Below, piece by piece: positions 44,695 through 55,141 of a DNA stretch of 64,000 nucleotides. Position 1 is the stretch's first letter, and each line of letters opens with the position of its first letter. The notes below the pieces were generated by a model. That model was given only the letters and a program-made list of their open reading frames with translations. It did not search any database and was not told the origin of the DNA. A program made the position numbers and the translations under genes. Source of the stretch: Canna indica (lineage: Eukaryota; Streptophyta; Magnoliopsida; Zingiberales; Cannaceae); the NCBI GenBank assembly GCA_034359265.1, contig CP136895.1, positions 51,602,001 to 51,666,000 of the forward strand, in the 5' to 3' direction.

Positions 44695-46330
44695 AACTCC
44701 TACGACTTGACTACGACTCAACGCATCACGAAATCTGTTGCCTAAGCTTGCAACCCCTAGCTGCGCCACATAATTACGTCCGTACCTCTACTAGTCAGGA
44801 TCTGTAAGAAAAACATAAAGGACAGTGATGAGTTCAAAATGAACTCAGTGAGTGGCTCGATCCCGAGCTCTCTCTAAGCCAACACAAACAAATAATAATA
44901 ATCACAATGTAATCAACATTATTATAATCTAACGGGAAAATAAATCATACGGATAATCCAAGTGAAAAATCAACTCAGTGAGTGAAAATAAATCATGATG
45001 AGTTCAAAATGAACTCAGTGAGTGGCTCGACCCCGAGCTCTCTCTAAGCCAACACATACAAATAATAATAATCACAATGTAAACAACATTATTATAATCT
45101 AACGGGAAAATAAATCATAAGGATAATCTAAATGACAAATCAACCATCTACCTCGTGCGCGCTCGCACACATATCCACACTGGCCCATATCGGCCCAAGT
45201 ATAATAAAAGAAAATGCAATAAGCTATTACACGAGTCGGTCACAAGGACATTGCCTAGCGAGCTTCCCGCCCCAATCCTTTTGAGCTAGGATGGCCAACT
45301 AGCCCCGGTAACCCCCTCTAGTTGGGAATGTACATCCAACCAATGCCACTCTGAGTCGCTCTCTGACGAGCTTCCCGGCCCATAACCACTCGCCGAGTCG
45401 GGCACTAACTCCACTAGCTAAAGTGCTTCTCGACTTATCCATACACCGAGCACAAGCACAACCATGTCCACAATAATATAAATATACATGTATATAAACC
45501 AAATATATTCCATGGATGGTTGGGGTGGTTTGTCAATGACCGCGGGTACGCACAAGCCCCCCCCCCCCCCCTCCTCGGGAGAAAGAATTCCAAGAACTTA
45601 AGAAAAGTTTGGAATCAAGATGACACCAACCCAAAGCTTGAATTTTTCATGAAAGCCCCCTCCTTCCCCTATTCGATTGGCCCTAAGGGACAGGGGCATG
45701 CCCCTGGGGCTACCACACCTAACACCTAATCTTCTACCAAGGGGTTCCGATTCCCCTCCAAAAACACATCATGACATGAAGAATCAATCGACAATTCAAA
45801 CGAAACAAATTTCATCGAATCTTCCATCAAGAAAGAGGGGCGGCTACATATGGAAAGAAAATCCTATGAACAAGGGTTCAAACCACTCACTTTCAAGAGA
45901 AGACAAGAAGGAAGACAATTTTTCGAAGCCTCGTGTCGACGCTCTCCAACGGCGTCAACTCCTGCCACCACCAAGCTTGCACCTCCCTCTCCACTCACCT
46001 AGGGGTGTGCTACTCTTTCTTGGAGCCGCACGATTCTAGGTGGGTTTAGTTTTATATTTTCTTTTTTAAAATTACATGTTTTCCCCTCAAGGTTTAAGTG
46101 AGCCTAAACTCATCCAAAACAAGTTCCGTTTGAATCCCCGGACTCGACTCAGACTCCACTTGAGCCCAACCTTTAAATTCCACTAACAAATAAAATAATT
46201 AACTTTTCCTCGCGCATCAGGGCTATACCTAAATTCACGGCTTTCGGTGATTCACTCGGCCCGCTCCGACGCGCATCTCGACTTTCCCGCTGAAACCAGA
46301 ATAAATTATTATTTTTTTGCGAATATTACA
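44695..46330 (-). repeat. Tekay-like LTR fragment (LTR F), 3' end truncated
   Basis: On the minus strand it starts TGTAATATTC at 46330, right after a polypurine tract, so this was a 3' LTR. It carries the shared LTR landmarks: donor-like GTGAGTGG near 45890, acceptor CTTACAG near 44810 followed by ATCCTGACTAG, and the TGAGTTC/GAACTCA stem. It stops near 44695 without the GGGGCGTGACA end. A poly-C run lies at about 45559-45573. Confidence 0.75.
44827..45166. repeat. 170-bp tandem duplication in LTR F
   Basis: GATGAGTTCAAAATGAACTC starts at 44827 and again at 44997. The copies are nearly identical and include the TGAGTTC stem-loop and the GAGCTCTCTCTAAGCC stretch. Confidence 0.88.
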
Positions 46331-46440
46331 ACCTTCCCCCTTAAAGAAAATTCGTCGTCGTATTTTGGCGTCAGAAAAGAAATTACCAATTCATCAAACA
46401 AGACATTTCTCTTTCATTTCTTGCTCCACCTCCTGTTATC
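46331..46440 (-). other. Tekay internal remnant with polypurine tract
   Basis: The minus strand reads TTTAAGGGGGAAGGT directly before the LTR, preceded by a GACGAATTTTC stretch, as at the end of the Tekay element at 55100-55141. The rest of the internal region is lost at the copia junction. Confidence 0.65.
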
Positions 46441-47539
46441 TAAACTTTTTGCCTAATTTTGATTTTAATCGTTTCTTACAATCATTAGGCTAATGACAAT
46501 TCAAAGACTAAATGCGGAAGTGATAATAAAATAATTAAACACAAACAAAGATAGCAATGCTAACACAATGATTTATAGTGGTTCGGCTCCAATGCCTACT
46601 CCTGTAATATCTAGAAATCTTAATAATAATATTTTATTCTTGAGTGGGGGATCGTAGGCCCTAGTTAGCACGGATTGGCGGGAAGCTTCGCGATTAGATC
46701 TGAGTAAGTATTTAATGTAGAAAAATTAAGAGAAATTTTATTTCTCTTATCTCTGTGATTTAGCATGCTAGGATGATAGAGGGCCTCGAGGCAAATTTGG
46801 CGGTGCAATCGGATCTCGAATTGGAGTTAGATCGGATGAGTTATGGACTGGTTATGTCAGATAGCTTAGGTAAGGGTATTTTGGTCATTTGGACCCAATC
46901 GGTGTCTATAAATTAGACCCTGGGGTGTGCAGCCAGGGGTTTTGAGCTGCGCACCATCCGAGGCAAAGGAGAGAGGAGAGAGAGGGCGCCGTCGAGGAGG
47001 AGGAGCCGTCGGAGCCGGATTTTTGCGAGTTCATCGGTGTCGATCGGGGGAAGATCCTGTGCATCTTTTTCTTCCATTTTCTCTCCGCCCGGTGAGTGGA
47101 TTTAGGTCTTCTTTTCTCCAATTCTTGATTCATGTCGCTGTTCTTACATTTCGGGGTTTTTCATCGATTTTTGATGTGCTTTCTCGAATCGGATCGAAAG
47201 TCGGATTGGTCGTTTCTTAATCGAATCATGTGGTTTACCCCTCTTTTGGAATAATATATTTTTTTTTCTTATTCTTCTTTTTTTCTCTTCTCTACCCCCT
47301 TTCCTCTTCACTGCGGCAGGCGGCGCCCGGCGAGGCGCCGCGGTGACAGCTGCGCCGACGAGGCACCGCGGGGGTGGCGGCGCCCAGCACGACATCGCTG
47401 CCACGCGCGGGCAGGCGCTGCCACCACCGCGTGGTGGCGGGGTGTCGGCGTCAGTGCCTCGGGTGGCCCGGTGGCGGTCGGAGAAGGGGCGGCGGCAGCT
47501 GGGTTGGGGAGGAGAGGAGGAAGATGACCTAAGGGGGTG

Positions 47540-48085
47540 AGTTAAATGGTGGGTTGAGATTGATTTGGGTAAGATGAAGGGTTGGATTGAGTTGGTTGAT
47601 ATGAAGGGCTGGGATTTGATCTTGTGTAGATGAAAGGTTTTAGATTGCATCATGTAGATGGAGGGATGAGATTGTATCGGGATAGATGTAAGGCTGTGGA
47701 TGCATCATGTTAGATGTAAGGCTCAGATTTAATCTGATTAGATGGAAGGCTGAGATTGCATTAGGTTAGATGAAGGGCTGTGATTGCATCTGGTTAGAGG
47801 GAGGGCTGTGATTGCATCTGGTTAGATCAAAGACTATGATTGTATCATGTAGATGGAGAGCTGTGATTGCATCTGGTTAGATGAAGGGCTGTGATTGCAT
47901 CTGATTAGATATAAGGTTATGATTTCATCATGTAGATGGAGGGTGGTGATTGCATCTGGTTAGATGTAAGGCTGAGATTGCATCATGTTGAATAGAGGGC
48001 TGTGATTGCATCATATTAGATGGAAGACTGTGATGTGATCCTGTTTAGATGAAGGGCTGAGATTTCATTACTGGTTTATTGATTG
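47540..48085. repeat. 28-bp minisatellite in LTR C
   Basis: About 17-18 degenerate copies of GGGCTGTGATTGCATCTGG followed by TTAGATGAA; lengths vary from 27 to 30. Confidence 0.9.
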
Positions 48086-48724
48086 TAACACCGTCATATT
48101 TTATTCGTAACAGTGATTTATTAAATAAATTAAGGCATTTGTTTCATTATTTTAAATAATTATTTGGAGGCTTTAAAGTTAGCAAAAATATTCATGTTAT
48201 ATATGAATTTTTACCTAATCGACATTCTGGATTCATTGGTGAGGTCTGTTTCGCCATCAGACTTTCAGATTTTGAAAACAGTAGGCGGATGTCACCTCGT
48301 TTTGCGTGCCAAGCTGAAAAATCATATTTTATATATTTTTATGATTCAATCTGAGATGATTCATGGATATAGTAGTTAATGAGGTGAATTTTATCCTAGA
48401 TCAATGAATTCTAAGACGAGTTATTTATCATGTTCCAGTTCATTGATTTATAGTTGGAGTTTCTTTTTGCACTACTTTCTTGATACACATGCATCCTTTC
48501 TTGAAGTGTTATAATTTTATTTTATGGTTGTTTGTTTGTGCTGAGCCTTCATGATTTATGAGCATTATTTCTACATATATATATATATGTGTGATTGTGA
48601 TGTCAGGAGGAGGTGGAGGATGACGTATGCACTTGACATACCCTTTATTACTTGTTAATAGCACGTCTTGTTTATAATTGTATACTTGCGTGTGTGATGT
48701 TATGATGTGCTTGTTGCATTTCCC

Positions 48725-48952
48725 GGAGGCCTCGCTGGTGAGTGGAGGGCATGCCCCAAAGAGACAGCTATGGCCTTATTCCGGTAGTCCGGCTGGTGAG
48801 AGGAGATCATACCCCAAAGAGACAGTCCGAAGACCCAAGCAGGTGAGGGAAACGTATGCCCCAACAGGCTAGCTCGGAAGAGCCAGTGCCGGTGAGGGGA
48901 GGGCATGCCCCAAAGAGACGGCACTTAGCTGGGTGGTAGTTCGGCGGCCACC
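48725..48952 (+). repeat. hairpin array C
   Basis: The core GTGAGNGGAGGGCATGCCCC with AAAGAGA after it is repeated four times. Arms: GCTG/CAGC (48734, 48765); a weaker CTG/CAG with nearby CGG/CCG; one poor unit; and AGTGCCG/CGGCACT (48885, 48919). A separate GGGTGG/CCACCC hairpin follows at about 48930-48952. Confidence 0.65.
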
Positions 48953-50102
48953 CGTCTACCTACCCTATGTGGCTATGTGGGACCGACGGGTTCGGAGAGC
49001 ATGCATATAATTGGGGTGTTGCGTTGCATGCATATGATTGAGATGTTGCATTCATCCTATTTTACTATTGTGGATATGTTTATAACTATTGATAGATGCT
49101 TATACTTATTGTTGTGGATATGAGTAGGGTAGCGGATGTGTTATTGATGCTTGTCCGTCATTTTTAAAAAGATGTTTTATACTTGTTGACGGATGTTGAT
49201 TTCACGCATAGAGCTATGGATATATTATTGATGATTTCTTCTGACGTTGTTGTTACGTTATTTATATCAGCTATATTATGTTTTTATACATGATGATTGA
49301 TTTGGTGAACTGAGGACTGATCTACTCACTAAGTCGTAGTTGGACTTACCCCTCATTTATGTTGTTTTTCAGCACCTGAGTTAGATCAGAGAGGTACCAG
49401 GGTGCAGTAGCACGGTTGGTGGCGGCAGGGCAGTGGGTCTCGTGACATGTCGTGATCGAGGAGGATACCTGAGTCATTTTAGTGTCTCTTTGAGTTGTTG
49501 AGTCATGTTGACTCGGGTTGTGGTTTCCGCACTTTATTTTTAATTGGGGAGTCTTGTTATTTATTTGAACTCATTTTTAATAACTTGTTTAGTGTGTTCA
49601 TATTGAGTTTTGGTTTGGTTTGGTTCGTGGTGTCATATCTATTCTTTTCAAAAAAAAAATCTTCCACTGTTGAGGTTATTGTTGTTTTGTTTGAGTTGGG
49701 TTAGGCTTCGGGGTACGTGGCGTATCCTGGCCGGTCATATCGGGTTTGGGGTGTGACAACTCCACTACCTAAGCACCCCGCTTAGGATTTCCAAACTAGT
49801 TTTACTAGATTATCTTGTTTTCTTCACAACGAGGATGTTTTCATCGGAGAGTCTCCGCTCTCACACCGCAGGCACTTCCACACCCGGAAATCTCCATCAT
49901 TCTACCGAGAGCACTCTTCCACCTCAAACCTAAGGACAACAAAAATTAATCCTAGCAAACAAAGTTTACACAGGTGGATTTAAGCCTTAACACCAAGGCA
50001 ACCACCAACCACACAAGACCTAACAACCTAGGTCTTCAACCTTTGAAATACAATGAAATAAACATAAAAATACACATTTAATAGAGCAATTAAACAATAC
50101 AC

Positions 50103-50672
50103 CGGCTTCTACTTGACTCAGCGGTAATTTAGGGTCTTGAGATTACACCAGCGGGCACGCTAAGTGTTAGACCTGGTGGCGGAGGGTCTTGAGATTTTGT
50201 CAGTGGGCCACGTTGACGGTAAACCCGAGTTGGGTGGGACTAGCTATCCCTAACCCGGTGGGTTCCGTAAACTAGACGACCACCCTAGTGAACGATCCCG
50301 GTAATTGACTCGCCATGTGCGAAACTTGTGATGGTGAACACAATTTATGTAACTATGGTGGCCGGATAGGGCCAAAATGTATCTACTCATATCTAGGCCG
50401 ATACTGGCCGGTTATTATATTTTCTGTGGGGACTTGTGTATGGCCGGATTCTTCACTGTTGTTCAGTCAGGCCGAATGGCCATTGGATGGAATGGATTCC
50501 AGATATAATTGCTAATATATCATTTGGTATTCTTTTCTGATCATGTATTGGAATTCAAGTGAAGGTTCGAAGAACCACTTACTGAGTTCCTCGTGAACTC
50601 ACGGTTTAATTGTTCTTGTTTTGTAGAGCCTGACCAATGAGGTGCGGCTTGGTGGCATGGTAGCAGCTGGGG
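50103..50672 (+). repeat. truncated 5' LTR of Tekay element
   Basis: Matches 56587-57158 of LTR D. Left of 50103 is copia LTR; right of 50672 is the gag start. About 1.4 kb of LTR 5' part, about 300 bp of LTR 3' end, and the primer-binding site and leader are missing. The acceptor TTGTTTTGTAG (ending 50626) and the TGAGTTC/GAACTCA stem are retained. Confidence 0.88.
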
Positions 50673-51850
50673 TGATGGAGACCCGTAATGCTGCTCTGAG
50701 TGGTAGCGGTAGCAATTCCACCGAACGCCGGGGGCGAGGCCGAGGTCGGGGCTGTGGCCGTGGAAGAGAGCTGTTAGAGGAAGTTGGTCAGGATTTTGCG
50801 ATTGTGCAGCTACTAGCTCAAGTAGTTTAGTTAACAGAAGCGCTCCGCAGGGAGAAGGAGTTGAGACAGCAGATGCAACAGCAGCCACCCCAGCCGGTAG
50901 CCGTGGCTCCTTTGGTACCAGAGGTGGCTGAGCAGGCAGCACCGCAAGCCAGGGACCCAGGAGCACGTACCTACGTAGACTTTGTCAAGTTCAGGCCGCC
51001 AGTATTCACCGGTACAGATCGGCAAGTGGAAGTCACCGAGTTCCTGGGGGACTGTTACGAGCTATGTATAGAACTGGGTTGTTCGTCAGAGGCGGTGGCT
51101 CGCATGGTTGGCCTACAGCTAAGGGGACCTGCCAAGTAGTGGTTGCATACCTGGAAGGGTCGTAGGGCAGCACACGCACCACTTCCCACCTGGGAAGAAT
51201 TTAGGGTAGCTGTAGAGGAGCAGTACCTGCCGATGAGTGTCCGCAATAAGCGGGCATGAGATTTTGAGTTGTTGCATCAGTGTGTAGGCATGTCAGTAGC
51301 AGACTATAAAATAGAGTTTACTCGGCTCTCAAAGTACCACCCAACTCTAGTGGCTACTGAGATCGCTAGGGTGAAAAGGTTCATGGAGGGTTTGAGAACT
51401 CAGATAGGCAGGCTTGTCCATTACACCGAGGACTCCCCATTTGCTTGGGTGGTGGATGAGGCCTTTCGGAAGGAAGCACTAGTGCCATTCGAGAGAAATG
51501 ATGGGCCGCCCAAGAAGAAATTTTAGCCTCAAGGATTTGGAGGTTGATCGTGGAATTCAGGGGGGACTGTGAACACCGCAGATCATCAGCAGAGTCGTGG
51601 GCACGGCAGTAGCCAGGATCGCGGGGGCTCAGGGTCAGGGGCAGTGAGGCAGACAAAGACAAGGAGCGCTACTCAGAAAGCAGACATGCCGCAGTGTGTT
51701 CGTTGTGACCGGAAACACTGGGGGCTTGCTATGGCCGCACAGATTCATGCTTCAGATGTGGGCAGGTTGGATACTTTAGGAAGGATTGCTCGGACAGGGG
51801 TGGCCAGAGATTTGAGCTATCAAAAGGAAAGACGCCGATGTTAGTGGGGT
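50673..51850 (+). pseudogene. gag: Tekay gag, broken
   Basis: Starts METRNAALSG, then an Arg-Gly stretch, a Gln-rich hinge (REKELRQQMQQQ), the retrotransposon Gag domain (FVKFRPPVFTGT; PTWEEFRVAVEEQYLP; ADYKIEFTRLSKYHP) and a zinc knuckle region. Stops in the same frame at 50828-50830, 51137-51139, 51257-51259 and 51524-51526, at least two of them explicable as CAG or CGA to stop. A frameshift near 51720 leads into the knuckle, which reads CFRCGQVGYFRKDC: the metal-binding His is replaced by Tyr. Confidence 0.85.
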
Positions 51851-51930
51851 CAGTGGCACAGAAGGGTCAGATGTAGAGTTGAGGGCCGCAGGCTAGTCAC
51901 TCTAAGAAACCTTCTGCCCGAGTTTACGCC

Positions 51931-53998
51931 ATGAACCGTGATGGGGCAGAGGCATCTAGAGCAGTGGTAACATGTACTATTTTAGTCTATTCATTTGCTG
52001 GTATGTTCTATTTGATCCGGGTGTCGCACACTCGTGTGTATCTGCCAAATTTGCTGATGAGTTACCTATGGCACCTTCCTTGCTCGATGGGCCATTTGTG
52101 GTATCAATGCCTACGGGCGATGCAATTATAGCTAAATTAATTTTATGAGACTGCGAAGTGCTCATCTGCGGCCATGCAATGAGGGCGGAATGGCGGAATT
52201 GACATTCCTGCCCATGCTTGAACTCGACGTCATTCTCGGCATGGATTGGCTAGCGGAGCACTTTATGCTGCTGGATTGTAGGGCTAAGACAGTCATGTTC
52301 AGCAAGCCCGAGTTGCCGCAGTTCACCTTTCAAGGAGAAAGAAGGAGTGAGCCGATTGGGGTCATCTCAACCCTTAAAACTCGTAAACTGCTTTAGGGCG
52401 GCTGCCAGTCCTTCCTGGCCTTCGTATCCGTGGTCGAGGAAAAGGGGGGTGCAGTAGGCGATGTCGGTGGAACTCAGGTAGTTTGCGAGTTCCCCGATGT
52501 GTTTCCCAAGGAGTTACTGGGATTGCTGTCCAGGAGAGAGGTTGATTTCTGCATTGATTTGCAGCCTGCGGTGAAGTCGATCTACATCCCACCCTATAGG
52601 ATGGCGTCGACCAAACTCAAGGAGTTAAAATTGCAATTGCAAGAGAAGCTAGACCTGGGCTTCATTCGGCCGAGCGTGTCAACATGGGGTGCTCCGGTGC
52701 TCTTTGTGAAGAAGAAGGATGGGTCTATGGCCATGTGTATCGACTATAGGCAGCTGAATAAAGTGACGATCAAGAATCGTTACCCACTGCCGATGATAGA
52801 CGATTTGTTTGACCAACTGCAGGGGGCACGATGGTTTTCTAAGATCGACTTGAGGTCCGAATACCATCAGTTGAGAATTTGGGACCGCGATATGCCTAAG
52901 ACTGCCTTCATGACTCGCTATAGCCACTACGAGTTCCTAGTGATGTCTTTTGGTCTAACAAATGCACTTGCGGCCTTCATGGACTTATTGAACCGAGTGT
53001 TTAAGGAGTACCTAGACAGTTTTGTGATCATCTTCGTTGACAACATCTTATTATACTCCAAGAGTGAGGAGCACTCCGAAAACTTGCGGATGGTCCTAGA
53101 AACCCTCAGAGAGCACCGGTTGTTCGTTAAATTATCCAAGTGTGAATTCTGGTTAGAAAGTGTAGGGTTCCTGGGCCATGTAGTGTCCAAGGAAGGGATA
53201 AGGGTGGATCTTGCAAAGGTGGAGGCTGTGCAGAACTAGAGATGGCCAACCAGCATGATTGAGATTCGCAGCTTTCTTGGGTTGGCCGGGTACTACCAAA
53301 AGTTTATAGAAAACTTCTCCAGGATTGCAGCCCCTTTGACTCGGTTGACTCAGAAAAAGGTCAAATTTATTTGGGACGACAAGTGCGAGGCAAGCTTTCA
53401 GAAGCTCATGGAATGCTTGACGTCGGCACCCGTGTTGGCCGTACCTTTCAGCTCAGGAGGATTTGTGGTCTACTGCGATGCCTCTCGGGTTGGCCTAGGC
53501 TACGTTCTAATGCAGTTTGGCAGAGTCATAGCCTATGCATCCCGCCAGCTGGAGGTTCATGAAAAGAACTACCCGACGCGTGATCTAGAGGTGGCAGTAG
53601 TGGTTTTTGCACTAAAGCTCTGGCGTCATTACCTGTACGGGGAGACTTGTGAGATTTATACGGATCACAAGAGCCTCCAATACTTGCTTACCCAAAGAGA
53701 GCTGAACCTCAGGCAGAGTAGGTGGCTGGAGCTCCTAAAGGACTATGACTGCACTATTATGTATCCTCCGGGAAAAGCCAATGTGGTAGCAAATGCTTTA
53801 AGCGGAAAATCCATGGGCAGTTTGGCTCATTTGGAAATCAGGAGAAGGCCCCTAGCTCAAGAGTTAGCATTGTGCCTGGATGGGGGAGCAACCTTGATTG
53901 TGTCAGCATTGGGTACCCTGGTGGCACACCTGCGGGTACAGTCCACCTTGGTGGATGTGTTGTGTGCTGCGCGGGAGGAGGACGCACCGGAGAGGTGA
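51931..53998 (+). pseudogene. pol: Tekay protease, reverse transcriptase and RNase H
   Basis: Protease region decayed across frames (LDVILGMDWL stays readable near 52230). RT from 52430: [60 protein letters not shown]. The catalytic box reads FVDN instead of FVDD or FIDD (second Asp to Asn at 53042-53044), which should abolish polymerase activity. A stop at 53237-53239 separates the connection domain. RNase H from 53255 keeps [29 protein letters not shown] and [10 protein letters not shown]. It ends at TGA 53996. Confidence 0.9.
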
Positions 53999-54059
53999 CA
54001 CAGATGTCGGGTTTAGGGTCAACTCAGAGGGTGTTCTAAGGTTTAGAGATCGGATCGTG

Positions 54060-55097
54060 GTGCTAGATATGGCAGAGGTTCGCCGATAGGGTTTGGAAAT
54101 GGGTCACCGTTCCACTTACATGATGCACCCGGGAGCCACCAAAATGTACCGAGACTTAAGGCAACACTACTGGTGGAAGGGTATGAAGAGAGAGGTTGCA
54201 GAGTTTGTACCCCAATGATGATCATATCAGATCGAGGTACCCAGTTCACAGCCCAATTTGGCAGCCCTTCCAAGATGCCTTGGGTACTCAAGTATGGTCC
54301 AACATGGCTTTCCATCCACAAACAGACGAACAGTTTGAGAGAACCATCCAAACTTTGGAAGATATGCTGAGGGCCTACGTTCTGGACCTGGCAGACGGTT
54401 GGGAGAAACACCTACCGTTGATTGAGTTCACCTACAACAATAGCTATCACAGTAGCATTGGCATGACTCCTTTCGAGGCCTTGTATGGGCGGCGGTGTAG
54501 GTCTCCTGTGGGCTGGTTTGAGGCAGGAGAGACTCTCATGGTACGTCCTGACTTGATCGAGGAGGCAATGAAGAAGGTACAACTAATAAAGGAAAGGCTA
54601 TTGGTGGCTCAGAGTCGCTAGAAAATGTATGCCGATAAGAAAGCCAAAGAGTTGGAGTTTGCTGAGGGCGACTTGGTGTTCTTGAGGGTTTCTCCCATGA
54701 AAGGGGTAGTCCGATTTGGGAAGAAGGGGAAGTTGAGCCCTAGGTTCATTGGGCCTTTCCCTATTCTCAAGTGGGGAGGCACGGTGGCTTACAAGCTAGC
54801 TTTGCCTCCTATCCTGAGCAGAGTTCACCCGTTTTTCATGTGTCAATGCTCCGGAGATATGTGAGGGATGAGTCCCACGTGATCGAGTCGACTACGGTTA
54901 AGGGGGACACGACGGTCTGGTATGAGGAGAGGCCAGTGGAGATACTTGACCGACAGATCAGGAAGCTGAGATCCAAGGAAATTCCCTTGGTGAAAGTTAG
55001 GTGGGAGCATCACACCGGGTAGAAAGCTACCTGGGAAGTAGAGCAGGACATGAGGGAGCACTACCCTTCCTTGTTTCAGGATATGGTGAGTCCCTAG
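54060..55097 (+). pseudogene. pol: Tekay integrase (large deletion) and chromodomain-like end
   Basis: The zinc-binding His part is seen as HPGATKMYRDLRQHYWWKG (about 54130-54180). The Cys pair and first catalytic Asp are missing: the sequence jumps near 54210 to IISDRGTQFTAQF. After a frameshift the frame 54196-54621 holds HPQTDEQFERTIQTLEDM (catalytic Glu) and TPFEALYGRRCRSPVGW. Then YADKKAKELEFAEGDLVFL, KGKLSPRFIGPF, HVSMLRRYVRDESHVI and PVEILDRQIRKLRSKEIPLV with WEHHTG-stop-KATWEVE: the C-terminal chromodomain-like motif of Tekay elements. Confidence 0.88.
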
Positions 55098-55126
55098 GCT
55101 TTACTAAATTCGAGGATGAATTTCCC

Positions 55127-55141
55127 TTAAGGGGGGAAGGT
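55127..55141 (+). promoter_or_regulatory. polypurine tract
   Basis: TTAAGGGGGGAAGGT directly before the 3' LTR: the primer site for plus-strand DNA. Confidence 0.85.

Larger units (their letters stand above)
46603..49758 (+). mobile_element. Ty3/gypsy Tekay-like solo LTR (LTR C)
   Basis: TGTAATATCT...GGGTGTGACA, 3156 bp, flanked by the perfect duplication ACTCC (46598-46602, 49759-49763). It is more diverged than the others. TATAAATTA at 46907; donor CCG/GTGAGTGG with GT at 47092; acceptor GTTGTTTTTCAG ending 49372; pre-acceptor stem TAAGTC/GACTTA at 49330-49348. GC-rich block 47310-47530, minisatellite 47540-48085, hairpin array 48725-48952. Confidence 0.92.

Noticed and set aside
46906..47653. 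GC-rich open frames on both strands of LTR C
   Set aside because: Open only because of a GC-rich block; no conserved protein and no counterpart in related LTRs.
50642..50830. Independent small gene before gag
   Set aside because: Same frame as gag with a single TAG between; it is the gag N-terminus.
52145..52396. Stand-alone protease gene
   Set aside because: The LDVILGMDWL motif belongs to the Tekay protease-RT polyprotein; the separation is due to frameshifts.
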